A stretch of DNA of 64,000 nucleotides from CAIKMD01 sp036501365. GTDB taxonomy: Bacteria; Pseudomonadota; Alphaproteobacteria; ATCC43930; CGMCC-115725. Each line of letters opens with the position of its first letter. Position 1 is the stretch's first letter. Made by a program: the position numbers and the translations under genes. The DNA is taken from positions 124,001 to 188,000 of the forward strand of contig DASYAL010000102.1 of assembly GCA_036501365.1 (NCBI GenBank), given 5' to 3'. Of the stretch, positions 1-8,334 are shown piece by piece. A model generated the notes under the pieces. It had not been told where the DNA came from and did no database searches. It saw only the letters and a list, made by a program, of their open reading frames with translations.

Positions 1-1730
1 CCCTCGAAGTCGTGCGCAGCGCGCTGCCGGCGATCGCCACCGAAATGGCGGCCGATCTCCACCGCACCTCCTACAACATGATGATCTACGAGGTGCGCGA
101 CTTCTGTACCGCGATGCTGCTGCCGGATGCGCGGCTCGTCTCGCAGAATGTCGGCGGCGTGTCCCATTTCGTCGCCGATCTCGGCGCGATCGTCGAGGAC
201 GGGATGAAGCAGCACGGCGCTACAGGCTTCAAGACGGATGACGTGATCATCACCAACCACTCGCGCGTCGCCGGCCAGCACCTCAACAACGTGGTCATCT
301 ACATGCCCTATTTCTTCAAGGGCGAGCTGCTCATGTTCTCGATGGTGCGCGCGCATTGGATCGATATCGGCGGCATGAGCACCGGCTTTGGCGCCGGCGC
401 CGAGGTCGTCGATCCGTGGCAGGAAGGGCTGCAGCTCGACCAGCTCAAGATCTACGAGGCGGGCAAGGTCAACGAGGTGCTGCTCAAGGTCATCCGCGAC
501 AACATCCGCTTCCCCGATTCCTCGCTCGGCGACATGCGGGCGCAGATCGCGGCCTGCCGCCTTGCGCATCGCCGCCTCGACGAGCTGTTCGAGAAATTCG
601 GCAAGGCGACCATGCTCGAGGCGATCGAGCACATCTTCAAAGAGACCGAGATGAAGTGCCGCCGCACGGTCTCGGCCTTCCCCTCGGGCGTATACGAGGC
701 GGAATCCTTCCTCGACAATGACGGCGTCAGCAAGGAGCCGGTGCGCATCCACGCCAAGGTCACGGTCGACCAGGAAAAGGGCGACATGACCATCGACCTC
801 TCGGGCTGCTCCAAGGCGCGCAAGGCGGGCATCAACTCGCGCACTCTCGCCGGTGCGCGCGTCGCCTACAAGTCGCTGACCGCGCCGCTCGATCCGGTGA
901 ATGAAGGCTCGTTCGCGGCGCTGAAGCACATCATCCCCGAAGGCAACATCATGATGGCGCAGTATCCGGCGCCGATGGCGGGCTGGAGCACCATCATCCC
1001 GACCGTGGTCGACACCATCGCCAAGGCGCTCGCCTCGGGCGCCAAGGACAAGATTCCGGCGGCGCATCTCGGCACGCTCGGTGCGGCGGTGGTGTTCTTC
1101 GGCCGCAATCCCAAGACCGGCAAAGCCTTCGTCGTGCAGAGCATCGAAGGTGGCGGCTGGGGCGGCCGGCCGCATGAGGATGGCGAGTCGGCTTCGGTGT
1201 CGGTATGCCAGGGCGACGTGCGCAACGGCTCGATCGAGGCGATCGAGATGAAGACGCCGGTGCTGATCGAGAGCCGCGGCATGCGCACCGATAGCGGCGG
1301 CCCGGGCAAGTTCCGCGGCGGCCTCGGCCTCGACGTGCATGTGCGCAATTTCGTCGAGGGCCGCTGGAACATGCATGCGCCGGCGCGGATCCATAATCCG
1401 CCCTGGGGTCTCTGGGGCGGCAAACCGGGCAATTCCAGCCGCTATCTCATGAAACTGCCGGGGGAGAATGCTTTCCAGGAAAAAGACGCGAACCGTGTGC
1501 CGACGCCGCCCGAGACCGAAGTCATCGTGCGCAGCAATGGCGGCGGCGGCTGGGGCGATCCGCTCGAGCGCGATCCCGACCGCGTCCGCCAGGACGTGAT
1601 TGAGGGCTATGTCACGCTCGATCATGCGCGCTCCGATTACGGCGTGGTGCTCAACTTGAAGGACAACTCGATCGATCAAGCGGCGACCGGAAAGCTGCGC
1701 GCCGAGCGGCGCGCCGGCGCGGCCGCCTAA
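1..1730 (+). CDS. hyuB: Hydantoinase B/oxoprolinase family protein (5' end outside window)
   Basis: The reading frame is open to the first base of the window. It reads LEVVRSALPAIATEMA before the first possible internal GTG (12), so the true start lies upstream and only a few residues are missing. The product resembles the B subunit of ATP-dependent N-methylhydantoinase/5-oxoprolinase-type enzymes, which cleave cyclic amides or carboxylate ketones together with an A subunit. Family hallmarks are the N-terminal ALPAIATEMAADLHRTSYN stretch, GDVIITNH-like text (DDVIITNHSRVAGQH) and the glycine-rich RTDSGGPGKFRGGLG segment near the C-terminus. An A-subunit gene would be expected just outside the window. 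It is followed after about 60 bp by the SBP/ABC operon on the same strand, so the imported compound may be a cyclic amide or a related acid. The family is confident; the substrate is unknown. Confidence 0.85.
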   Translation, partial: LEVVRSALPAIATEMAADLHRTSYNMMIYEVRDFCTAMLLPDARLVSQNVGGVSHFVADLGAIVEDGMKQHGATGFKTDDVIITNHSRVAGQHLNNVVIYMPYFFKGELLMFSMVRAHWIDIGGMSTGFGAGAEVVDPWQEGLQLDQLKIYEAGKVNEVLLKVIRDNIRFPDSSLGDMRAQIAACRLAHRRLDELFEKFGKATMLEAIEHIFKETEMKCRRTVSAFPSGVYEAESFLDNDGVSKEPVRIHAKVTVDQEKGDMTIDLSGCSKARKAGINSRTLAGARVAYKSLTAPLDPVNEGSFAALKHIIPEGNIMMAQYPAPMAGWSTIIPTVVDTIAKALASGAKDKIPAAHLGTLGAAVVFFGRNPKTGKAFVVQSIEGGGWGGRPHEDGESASVSVCQGDVRNGSIEAIEMKTPVLIESRGMRTDSGGPGKFRGGLGLDVHVRNFVEGRWNMHAPARIHNPPWGLWGGKPGNSSRYLMKLPGENAFQEKDANRVPTPPETEVIVRSNGGGGWGDPLERDPDRVRQDVIEGYVTLDHARSDYGVVLNLKDNSIDQAATGKLRAERRAGAAA

Positions 1731-1794
1731 AAGCTATCGGCCGCGCAGCGCCGCCCGCGAAAGCGGCGCTGCGCCGGTCGCCAGGGGAGGCGTG

Positions 1795-2778
1795 ATGCGC
1801 TCGAAATGGTTCGCCGGCGGCCGTGCCGCCGCCGCCGCGCTTGTCGCGTTCGGCATGCTGGCGCTTGGCGGCCGGCTCGCCGCCGCGCAAGAGCCGCTGC
1901 GCGTCGGCAAGGGCTTCCCCTCGCTTTTCCAGTTCACGCCGCTCGACGTCGGCATCGAGGAAGGCATCTTCAAAAAGCACGGCGTCGAAGTCGAGGCCTC
2001 GGCTTTCGCCGGCGACGCGAGGCTGCAGCAGGCTTTCGCCGCCGGCGCGATCGATCTCGGCATCGGCTCGGGGCCCGGCATGGCTTTCATCGCCAAGGGC
2101 TCGCCGACCCTCGGCGTTGCCGAGGAGGCGGGGCCGCCGCTCGGCATCACGCTCTGCGCGCTGGCGAGCGGCCCGATCAAGTCGGTCGCCGATCTCAAAG
2201 GCAAGACCGTCAGCATCTCGAGCGTCGGCTCGCAGACCGAATGGATGGTGCGCGAACTGTCGCGGCGACAGGGCTGGGGACCCGACGGCATCAAGATGAC
2301 CGCGCTCGGCGACGTGCCGGCGCAGCTTTCGGCGCTCCGGACGCATCAGGTCGACGCCGTGCCGTTCGATATCACCACCGCCTATGAGCTCGACGCGAGG
2401 GGCGAGGTGCGCATCCTGCTGAAGTTCGGCGACATCGTGAAGGACTACGTCAATCACGTGATCTATGCGTCGAACGACGTGATGGCGAAGCGCCCCGACG
2501 ATGTGAAAAAATTTCTTGCCGGCTGGTTCGAGACCATCGCCTTCGTCAAGCACAACAAGGCCGAGACCGTGCGCATCGCGAGCGCGGTGCTGAAGATCCC
2601 GGCGCCGGTCGTGAGCAAGGTCTATGACGAGACCATGCCGATGCTGTCGGATGACGGGAAGTTCAATGGCAAAGGCCTTGCCGTGCTCCGCCAGTCCTTC
2701 GTCGACATGAAGATGCTGCCTGCGGCGCCCGACATGGCGACGCTCTATACCGAGAAATTCCTGCCGAGCGGATCATGA
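1795..2778 (+). CDS. ABC transporter substrate-binding protein, NMT1/TauA type (left array, copy 1)
   Basis: Periplasmic binding protein of about 327 residues. A Sec signal peptide covers residues 1-31 (basic MRSKWFAGGR, then an Ala/Leu core ending LAAA-Q). The mature part begins EPLRVGKG and contains the family's TPLDVGIEEGIFKKHGVEVE strand-helix, a GIGSGPGMAF segment, SVGSQTEWMV, GWGPDGI and KFLAGWFETIAF. The ATG at 1795 is preferred over the GTG at 1792 because GGGAGG (1785-1790) then lies 4 nt upstream. It is first of four tandem paralogs that precede the ATPase and permease genes. The C-terminus reads PDMATLYTEKFLPS, a slightly diverged form of the tail shared by the other left-array copies. 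The ligand is unknown; nitrate/sulfonate/taurine/pyrimidine-type SBPs share this fold. Confidence 0.9.
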   Translation: MRSKWFAGGRAAAAALVAFGMLALGGRLAAAQEPLRVGKGFPSLFQFTPLDVGIEEGIFKKHGVEVEASAFAGDARLQQAFAAGAIDLGIGSGPGMAFIAKGSPTLGVAEEAGPPLGITLCALASGPIKSVADLKGKTVSISSVGSQTEWMVRELSRRQGWGPDGIKMTALGDVPAQLSALRTHQVDAVPFDITTAYELDARGEVRILLKFGDIVKDYVNHVIYASNDVMAKRPDDVKKFLAGWFETIAFVKHNKAETVRIASAVLKIPAPVVSKVYDETMPMLSDDGKFNGKGLAVLRQSFVDMKMLPAAPDMATLYTEKFLPSGS

Positions 2779-2792
2779 GCGGAGAGTCGCCG

Positions 2793-3773
2793 ATGCGTCG
2801 TGTCCCTTTATCGCTGCACTGGATGGTGGCGGCGTTGCTCGCTGCGTGCCTCGCGCTCACCGCCGGTACGGCCGCGGCGCAAGATAAGCTGCGCGTCGGC
2901 AAGTCGCAGGCGGACGCGTTCTCCTTCGTCCCGCTCGACATCGGCATCGAGCAAGGCTTCTATAAGAAGCGCGGGCTCGAGATCGAGGAATCGGGCTTTG
3001 CCGGCGACGCCAAGCTGCAGCAGGCGATCGCCGCGGACGCGATCGATGTCGGTATCGGCTCCGGCCCGGCGCTCGCTTTCGTCGCCAAGGGCAATCCCGA
3101 GCTCGGAATCGCCGCGATGGCGAACCAGCCGCTGCTCTTGGCGCTCAGCGTGCAGAAGGACGGGCCGATCAAGACCGTCGCCGACTTGAAGGGCAGGACG
3201 ATCAGCGTTTCGACCGCCGGCTCGCTGACCGAATGGCTGGTGCGCGAAACCTCGCGCCAGCAGGGGTGGGGGCCGAATGGCATCAAGATCGCCTATCTCG
3301 GTTCGAACTCGTCGCAGATCGCGGCGATACGCAGCCACAACGTCGACGGCTTTGTCGCCGATGTAGCGCTCGCCTATAAGCTCGAGGATGAAGGCGTCAG
3401 CCGGTTCCTGGTTCGCTTCGGCAATATCGTCAGCGATTTCCACATTCACGTGATCTTCGCCACTGACAAGGCGATTGCGCAGCGCCCTGATGATCTGCGC
3501 AAATTCCTCGCCGGTTGGTTCGAAACCATCGCCTTCATTCGCCAGAACAAGCAGGTGATGGTGCAGAAAGCGGCTGAAATCATGAATATCTCGCCCGAGA
3601 TCGCGAGCCGCACCTATGACGACGTGATGCCGATGTTCTCCGATACCGGGCGCTTCAATCCGAAGGCGCTGGCGGTCTTGCGCCAGTCTTTCGTCCAGAT
3701 GGGCGTGCTCGATAAGGAGCCCGATATGTCGAAACTCTATACCGAGAAATTTTTGCCGGTAATATCACCGTAA
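2793..3773 (+). CDS. ABC transporter substrate-binding protein, NMT1/TauA type (left array, copy 2)
   Basis: A 326-residue paralog of the preceding gene. The open frame begins at an ATG (2775) that overlaps the upstream stop, but the in-frame ATG at 2793 is preferred: GGAGAG (2781-2786) sits 6 nt before it and the protein then starts with a clean signal peptide (MRRVPLSLHW..., cleavage near TAAA-QD). Mature text includes VPLDIGIEQGFYKKRGLEIE, GIGSGPALAF, STAGSLTEWLV and GWGPNGI. The putative ligand-contact loop that follows reads IAYLGSNSSQIAAIRSHNVD and differs from its neighbours. It ends PDMSKLYTEKFLPVISP. Stop and start of copies 1 and 2 lie within 15 bp, so translation is probably coupled. 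Confidence 0.9.
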   Translation: MRRVPLSLHWMVAALLAACLALTAGTAAAQDKLRVGKSQADAFSFVPLDIGIEQGFYKKRGLEIEESGFAGDAKLQQAIAADAIDVGIGSGPALAFVAKGNPELGIAAMANQPLLLALSVQKDGPIKTVADLKGRTISVSTAGSLTEWLVRETSRQQGWGPNGIKIAYLGSNSSQIAAIRSHNVDGFVADVALAYKLEDEGVSRFLVRFGNIVSDFHIHVIFATDKAIAQRPDDLRKFLAGWFETIAFIRQNKQVMVQKAAEIMNISPEIASRTYDDVMPMFSDTGRFNPKALAVLRQSFVQMGVLDKEPDMSKLYTEKFLPVISP

Positions 3774-3782
3774 ATGTCAAAA

Positions 3783-3798
3783 CGGCCTCGCAAGGCCG
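3783..3798 (+). terminator. Short perfect hairpin between SBP copies 2 and 3
   Basis: CGGCCT-CGCA-AGGCCG forms a 6-bp GC-rich stem with a 4-nt loop just after the stop of SBP copy 2. No T-run follows, so it is more likely an mRNA-processing or attenuation hairpin than a full intrinsic terminator. It lies in the longest gap (about 137 bp) between the left-array SBPs. Confidence 0.35.
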
Positions 3799-3910
3799 CA
3801 CAGGGATGGCTTAGGGATTTGTGAGAATGAGCGAAGGCAATCGGCGCGCGGCGCTGTTCGGCGCTTGCCGCTATGAGCGGCGCCGGGAACGGGCAAAGGG
3901 AGAACCGATC

Positions 3911-4903
3911 GTGACGACGAAATTCCGCTGGGGCGCGCCGCTCGCCGTGATCGGCTTGGCCGCGTGTCTGTCGCCGGGCCTCGGCGTCGGCAGCGCAGCG
4001 GCGGATGCCACCGTGCGCGTCGGCAAGGCGATCGCGCTGCCTTTCGATTTCACGCCGCTCGATGTCGGCATGGCCAAGGGCTTCTACAAGAAGCACGGGC
4101 TCGACATCGAAGAGATCAATTTCGCCGGCAGCGCCAAGCTGCAGCAGGGCCTCGCGGCCGACGCGGTCGATATCGGCCTTGGCTCCGGTCCGGAGCTGGC
4201 TTTCGTCGCCAAGGGCAACACCGATCTCGGCGTCGCCGCCTTCGCCGGCCCGGCGAACGGTCTGCTCCTGATCGTGCGGCCGGATGCCGGGATCGACGGC
4301 CCCGCGGGCCTCAAGGGCAAGAGGATCGGCGTCTCGACCGTCGGCGGGCTCACCGATTGGATGGTGCATCAGGTCTCGGTGAAGCAGGGCTGGGGACCCG
4401 ACGGTATCCGCAACACGGCGCTTGGCACCGACGAGGCGCAGATCGCGGCGCTGCGGACCAAGGATCTCGACGGCATGTGCATCGACGTCGCCGGCGCCTA
4501 TACGCTGCAAGAAGCGGGCGCGGCGAAGATTGTCCTGAATTTCGGCTCGATCGTCCCCGATTTCATCAACCACATTACCTATGCCAGCAACAAATTCATC
4601 GCCGGGCATCCCGATGAGCTGCGCGAATTCCTCGCCGGCTGGTTCGAGACTGTCGCCTGGATGCGCAAGAACAAGGACGAGACAGTGAAGATCGCCGCGC
4701 CGGTGATGCACAAGACGCCGGAGATCGCCGCGCGCGCCTACGACGTCGTCATGCCGTCGCTGTCCGATACCGGCAAGTTCGATCCCAAGGCGTTGAAGGT
4801 GCTGGCGAACTCCTTCATCGACATGAAGCTGCTCGATCACGCACCCGATATGTCGAAGCTCTATACCGAGAAATTCCTACCCAGCGCACCGGCCACCAAC
4901 TGA
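3911..4903 (+). CDS. ABC transporter substrate-binding protein, NMT1/TauA type (left array, copy 3)
   Basis: A 330-residue paralog. The open frame extends back to 3821, but its first 30 codons are arginine-rich and unlike any signal peptide. The GTG at 3911, with AGGGAGA (3897-3903) about 7 nt upstream, gives a normal start followed by an export signal (MTTKFRWGAPLAVIGLAACL, cleavage near AAADA). The mature protein carries TPLDVGMAKGFYKKHGLDIE, GLGSGPELAF, STVGGLTDWMV and GWGPDGI. The variable loop is NTALGTDEAQIAALRTKDLD. It ends PDMSKLYTEKFLPSAPATN. TDWMV replaces the more usual TEWMV, a possible specificity difference. Confidence 0.88.
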   Translation: MTTKFRWGAPLAVIGLAACLSPGLGVGSAAADATVRVGKAIALPFDFTPLDVGMAKGFYKKHGLDIEEINFAGSAKLQQGLAADAVDIGLGSGPELAFVAKGNTDLGVAAFAGPANGLLLIVRPDAGIDGPAGLKGKRIGVSTVGGLTDWMVHQVSVKQGWGPDGIRNTALGTDEAQIAALRTKDLDGMCIDVAGAYTLQEAGAAKIVLNFGSIVPDFINHITYASNKFIAGHPDELREFLAGWFETVAWMRKNKDETVKIAAPVMHKTPEIAARAYDVVMPSLSDTGKFDPKALKVLANSFIDMKLLDHAPDMSKLYTEKFLPSAPATN

Positions 4904-4907
4904 GCGG

Positions 4908-5897
4908 ATGGCGATGATTCTGCCGCGCAACATAAGAAACGGGGCGGGCGCGATCGCGGCGGTCGCGATCCTGGCCGCGGCTGGCGCCGTGCGACCGGCG
5001 GTGGCCAATGAGACGCTGCGCGTCGGCATCGCCCAGGTCGGGCCGATCGACTTCACGCCGCCGCAGGTCGGTATGGAGAAAGGCATCTTCCAAAAGCACG
5101 GCGTCGATCTCGATGTCGTCGTGTTTGCCGGCGCCGCCAAGCAGCAGCAGGGGCTGGTCGCCGACGCCGTCGATTTCGGCCTCGGCGGCGGACCCGAGAT
5201 GTCGACGGTCGCCAAAGGCACGCCGGTGATCGGCGTCGCCGCCTATGCCGGCCGCCCCGACGGTCTTGCGCTGATCGCCGCCGATGACGGGCCGGTCAAG
5301 AGCGTCGCCGACTTGAAGGGCCGCAAGGCGAGCGTCTCGAGCGTCGGCTCGCTGACCGAATGGGCGGTGCGCGAGCTCTCGCGCCAGCAAGGCTGGGGTC
5401 CCGACGGCATCGACATCGTGTTCCTCGGCGACATCGCCGGCCAGATCGCCGCGCTCAGGACCCACCAGATCGATGCGATGTCGAGCGACGTCGCGACCGC
5501 GGCGCGGCTCGAAGAGCAAGGCGTCGCTCACACCGTCGTCCGTTTCGGGCAGGTGGCGCCGGATTTCATCGTCCACGTCATCTACGCGACCCGGAAGATC
5601 ACGACCGAGCATCCCGAGCAGGTGCGCGCCTTCCTCGCCGGCTGGTTCGAGACCGTCGCCTTCATGAAAGCCAACAAGGACGAGACGGTGAAGCTGATTG
5701 CGCCGATCATGCACCAATCGCCCGAGATCGCGAGCCGCGCCTACGACGTGGTGATGCCGGTCTTCTCCGATACCGGGCGGTTCGAGCCCAAGGCGCTTGC
5801 GGTACTAAGTCGCTCTTTCGTGGAGATGAAATTGCTTCCGAGCGAGCCCGATATGAGCAAGCTTTACACTGAAGAATTCCTGCCGGGACACTCATGA
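4908..5897 (+). CDS. ABC transporter substrate-binding protein, NMT1/TauA type (left array, copy 4)
   Basis: A 329-residue paralog starting 4 nt after the stop of copy 3, so it is probably translated by coupling; its own Shine-Dalgarno sequence is weak (GAGCGG). An in-frame ATG at 4914 is an alternative start. The signal peptide runs to about residue 33 (AVAN-ETLRVG). A distinctive change is TPPQVGMEKGIFQKHGVDLD, where the other copies have TPLDVG, and GLGGGPEMSTV replaces GSGP.MAF at the start of the binding cleft. The variable loop is DIVFLGDIAGQIAALRTHQID. It ends PDMSKLYTEEFLPGHS. These cleft changes make it the best candidate among the left copies for a different ligand. Confidence 0.9.
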   Translation: MAMILPRNIRNGAGAIAAVAILAAAGAVRPAVANETLRVGIAQVGPIDFTPPQVGMEKGIFQKHGVDLDVVVFAGAAKQQQGLVADAVDFGLGGGPEMSTVAKGTPVIGVAAYAGRPDGLALIAADDGPVKSVADLKGRKASVSSVGSLTEWAVRELSRQQGWGPDGIDIVFLGDIAGQIAALRTHQIDAMSSDVATAARLEEQGVAHTVVRFGQVAPDFIVHVIYATRKITTEHPEQVRAFLAGWFETVAFMKANKDETVKLIAPIMHQSPEIASRAYDVVMPVFSDTGRFEPKALAVLSRSFVEMKLLPSEPDMSKLYTEEFLPGHS

Positions 5898-5922
5898 CCG
5901 GCGGCACAGAGGGGAGAAGAAC

Positions 5923-6735
5923 GTGAATCGGGGCGATGCGATCATCAAAATCGAAGGTGTCAGCCAGGCCTTCGGTGCCGAGGGCGATCCGCGGCGGGTG
6001 GTCGCGCTCGAGAGCGCGAACCTCGACATCGCGCGCGGCGAGCTCTTGAGCCTCATCGGCCCGTCGGGCTGCGGCAAGAGCACCTTGCTCAACATCATCG
6101 GCGGGTTGGCGACGCCGTCAACCGGCCGCGTCACCATCGAAGAGCAGCTGGTGCGCGGGCCTTCGCCGCAGAAAGTCGCCTATGTGTTTCAGGAGAATAC
6201 GCTCTTTCCCTGGCGCACGGTGATCGACAACGTGAAGCTCGGCATGGCCTTCCAGGGCGTCGCCAAGGCCGAGCGCGACGACCGCGCGTATCATTCGCTC
6301 GAAGCCGTCGGCCTCGCGGACTTCACCAATCATTATCCGGCCCAGCTATCGGGCGGCATGAAGCAGCGCGTGCAGCTCGCGCGCGCGCTCGGGCTCCAGA
6401 CCGAGATCCTGTTGATGGACGAGCCCTTCGCGGCGCTCGACGAGCAGACGCGCATGGTGTTGGGCGAGGATTTGTCCGTGCTTCTGGCGCGCACCGGCAA
6501 GACCATCATCTTCGTTACCCATAGCCTGGTCGAGGCGGTATTCCTCGCCGACCGCGTCGCGGTGCTTACCGCGCGGCCCGGCAAGATCAAGAAGATCATC
6601 CATGTCGAAGAGCCGCATCCGCGCAAGAGCGACTTCATGACCTCGGATAAGCTTTCGGATTTGCGCAACGAGCTCTACGAGCTGTTGCGCGATGAGATCC
6701 GCAAGACCATGAACGTGCGCGCGGAACCGGAGTAA
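5923..6735 (+). CDS. ABC transporter ATP-binding protein, SsuB/TauB family
   Basis: A 270-residue cytoplasmic ATPase that powers import with the two downstream permeases. Visible motifs: Walker A GPSGCGKS at residues 46-53, Q-loop FQEN at 89-92, signature LSGGMKQR at 142-149, Walker B LLMDEP at 163-168, D-loop ALDEQT, and H-loop His200. The start is the GTG at 5923 with GGGGAGAAG (5911-5919) upstream. It lies 25 bp after SBP copy 4 and 5 bp before the first permease, within one operon. It is the only ATPase of this importer type in the window, although 13 closely related SBP genes and one distant one are present. Confidence 0.95.
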   Translation: MNRGDAIIKIEGVSQAFGAEGDPRRVVALESANLDIARGELLSLIGPSGCGKSTLLNIIGGLATPSTGRVTIEEQLVRGPSPQKVAYVFQENTLFPWRTVIDNVKLGMAFQGVAKAERDDRAYHSLEAVGLADFTNHYPAQLSGGMKQRVQLARALGLQTEILLMDEPFAALDEQTRMVLGEDLSVLLARTGKTIIFVTHSLVEAVFLADRVAVLTARPGKIKKIIHVEEPHPRKSDFMTSDKLSDLRNELYELLRDEIRKTMNVRAEPE

Positions 6736-6740
6736 CGCTC

Positions 6741-7499
6741 ATGACCAAGTCAAAGCTCGCGCAGCGACTCGTCCAGTTGGGCGTGGTGATCTTCATCCTG
6801 TTCTCGTGGTGGTATTTCACCTTGCCGGGCGGCATCAACCGGCTGCTCCTGCCGCCGCCGGCGCCGGTGTTCCGGGATTTCTGGGTGCTCCTCACCACGA
6901 GCAGCATCTGGCCGGACCTGCTGGTTACGGTCCGCGAATGGGTCAGTGCGGTGGTGATCGCCTCGGTCTTCGGCTGCAGCATTGGCTATCTCGTCAGCCG
7001 ATCCGCCTATTCGGTGCGGGTCTTCGATCCACTGTTCGCGGGTATCTATTCGATCCCCGCGATTCTGCTGTTTCCGCTCTATCTGCTGTTCTTCGGCCTC
7101 GGCGAGGGTTCGAAGATCGCGCTTGGCACGACCATCGCTTTTTTTCCGGTCGTGCTCAACACCATCGCCGGCCTTGCCAATGTTGATAAGGCCTATATCC
7201 GTGCGGCGCACTCCATGGGCGCCAACGACCTTCAGCTCTTCTGGTCGGTGATGGTGCCCGCGGCCTTTCCCGTGGTGCTGACCGGGCTGCGGCTCGGCTG
7301 CATCATCGCCTTTCTGGTGATTCTCGGCGGCGAGACGATTTCATCGCTTGCGGGGCTCGGGCATCGCATCGTCTCGCTCGCGGAGAACATGGAATCCTCG
7401 CAGATGTTCGCCAACATCATCTTCGCCGTGCTGATGGCCTTCATCATCAACGGCACGGTGTCGTTCGTCGAGGCGCGCGGCCGAAGGAGCCTGCAATGA
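6741..7499 (+). CDS. ABC transporter permease, SsuC/TauC family (first)
   Basis: A 252-residue inner-membrane protein with about six hydrophobic segments, beginning VVIFILFSWWYF and ending FANIIFAVLMAFIING. The EAA cytoplasmic loop that docks on the ATPase is RAAHSMGANDLQLFWSVMVP at about residues 154-173. It starts 5 bp after the ATPase gene and its stop overlaps the start of the second permease (ATGA at 7496-7499). Having two different permease genes indicates a heterodimeric pore, whereas SsuC and TauC normally act as homodimers. Confidence 0.93.
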   Translation: MTKSKLAQRLVQLGVVIFILFSWWYFTLPGGINRLLLPPPAPVFRDFWVLLTTSSIWPDLLVTVREWVSAVVIASVFGCSIGYLVSRSAYSVRVFDPLFAGIYSIPAILLFPLYLLFFGLGEGSKIALGTTIAFFPVVLNTIAGLANVDKAYIRAAHSMGANDLQLFWSVMVPAAFPVVLTGLRLGCIIAFLVILGGETISSLAGLGHRIVSLAENMESSQMFANIIFAVLMAFIINGTVSFVEARGRRSLQ

Positions 7500-8290
7500 C
7501 GGCCATTACCACTAGCGGCGTTTCACTTGCCCGACGCGGGCCCATCCTTTCGCCCGGCATCGCGCGGCTGATCGTCATCTTTCTCCTGCTCGCGGTCTGG
7601 CAAGTCAGCGCGGCGCTGTGGGGAGATCCTCTGTTCCTGTGTACGCCCGTGCAGGCGCTGCAAGCGTTGCCGCACATCCTCTCCGATCCCAAGATCGACA
7701 ACGCGATCATGGTGACGATCTACGAGCTGGTGACCGCCTTCGCGGTCTCGGTCGCGGCCGGGCTCGCCATCGGTCTCGCCGTCGGTCTGAGCGGGTTCAC
7801 GAAGCAATCGATTCTGCCGGTGATCCTGATGCTGTATGCAACGCCGCAAGCGATCATCCTGCCGCTCTTCGTGCTCATCTTCGGCATCGGTCCCGCGGCC
7901 AAGATCGCCTTCGGCATCAGCCACGGCGTCTTCCCGGTGATCGTGACCACCGTCGCTGGCGTGCAGAATCTGCGTCCGCAGCTGATGCGCGCGGCGCACT
8001 CGATGGGCGCCAGTCGCTGGCAGATGTTCACCACGGTGATCTTCCCGCACATGATCCCGAGCTTCTTCACCGGCATGCGCCTCGGCATGACGGCGGTGCT
8101 GATCGGCGTGCTGCTCGCCGAACTCTACGTGTCGACCGCCGGCATCGGCTTCTACTCGCGGCTGTTCGCCGAAAGCTTCTCGCCGCCCGATCTTTTCGCT
8201 CTGATCACCGTTCTTGCCGTAATCGCGGTGACCTTGAACGAGCTGTGCCGTACCGCCGAGCGCCGCTTCAGCCGCTGGAACGTCGACTGA
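7496..8290 (+). CDS. ABC transporter permease, SsuC/TauC family (second)
   Basis: A 264-residue membrane protein paralogous to the preceding permease. Hydrophobic segments include LIVIFLLLAVWQVSAAL, a central ILPVILMLYATPQAIILPLFVLIFGIG region and a C-terminal LFALITVLAVIAVTL. The EAA loop is RAAHSMGASRWQMFTTVIFP. Translation is coupled to the upstream permease by the ATGA overlap. The two permeases share the RAAHSMGA core but differ around it, consistent with an asymmetric pore able to accept several binding proteins (inference). Confidence 0.93.
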   Translation: MTAITTSGVSLARRGPILSPGIARLIVIFLLLAVWQVSAALWGDPLFLCTPVQALQALPHILSDPKIDNAIMVTIYELVTAFAVSVAAGLAIGLAVGLSGFTKQSILPVILMLYATPQAIILPLFVLIFGIGPAAKIAFGISHGVFPVIVTTVAGVQNLRPQLMRAAHSMGASRWQMFTTVIFPHMIPSFFTGMRLGMTAVLIGVLLAELYVSTAGIGFYSRLFAESFSPPDLFALITVLAVIAVTLNELCRTAERRFSRWNVD

Positions 8291-8334
8291 GAACTACCGG
8301 GCCTCGTGCCCGGCCGATCGAGGGAGGAGGAACC

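Noticed and set aside
3821..3910. N-terminal extension of the third left-array SBP from the ATG at 3821
   Set aside because: The extension is arginine-rich and would hide the signal peptide; the GTG at 3911 has a good ribosome site and gives the same architecture as the other copies.
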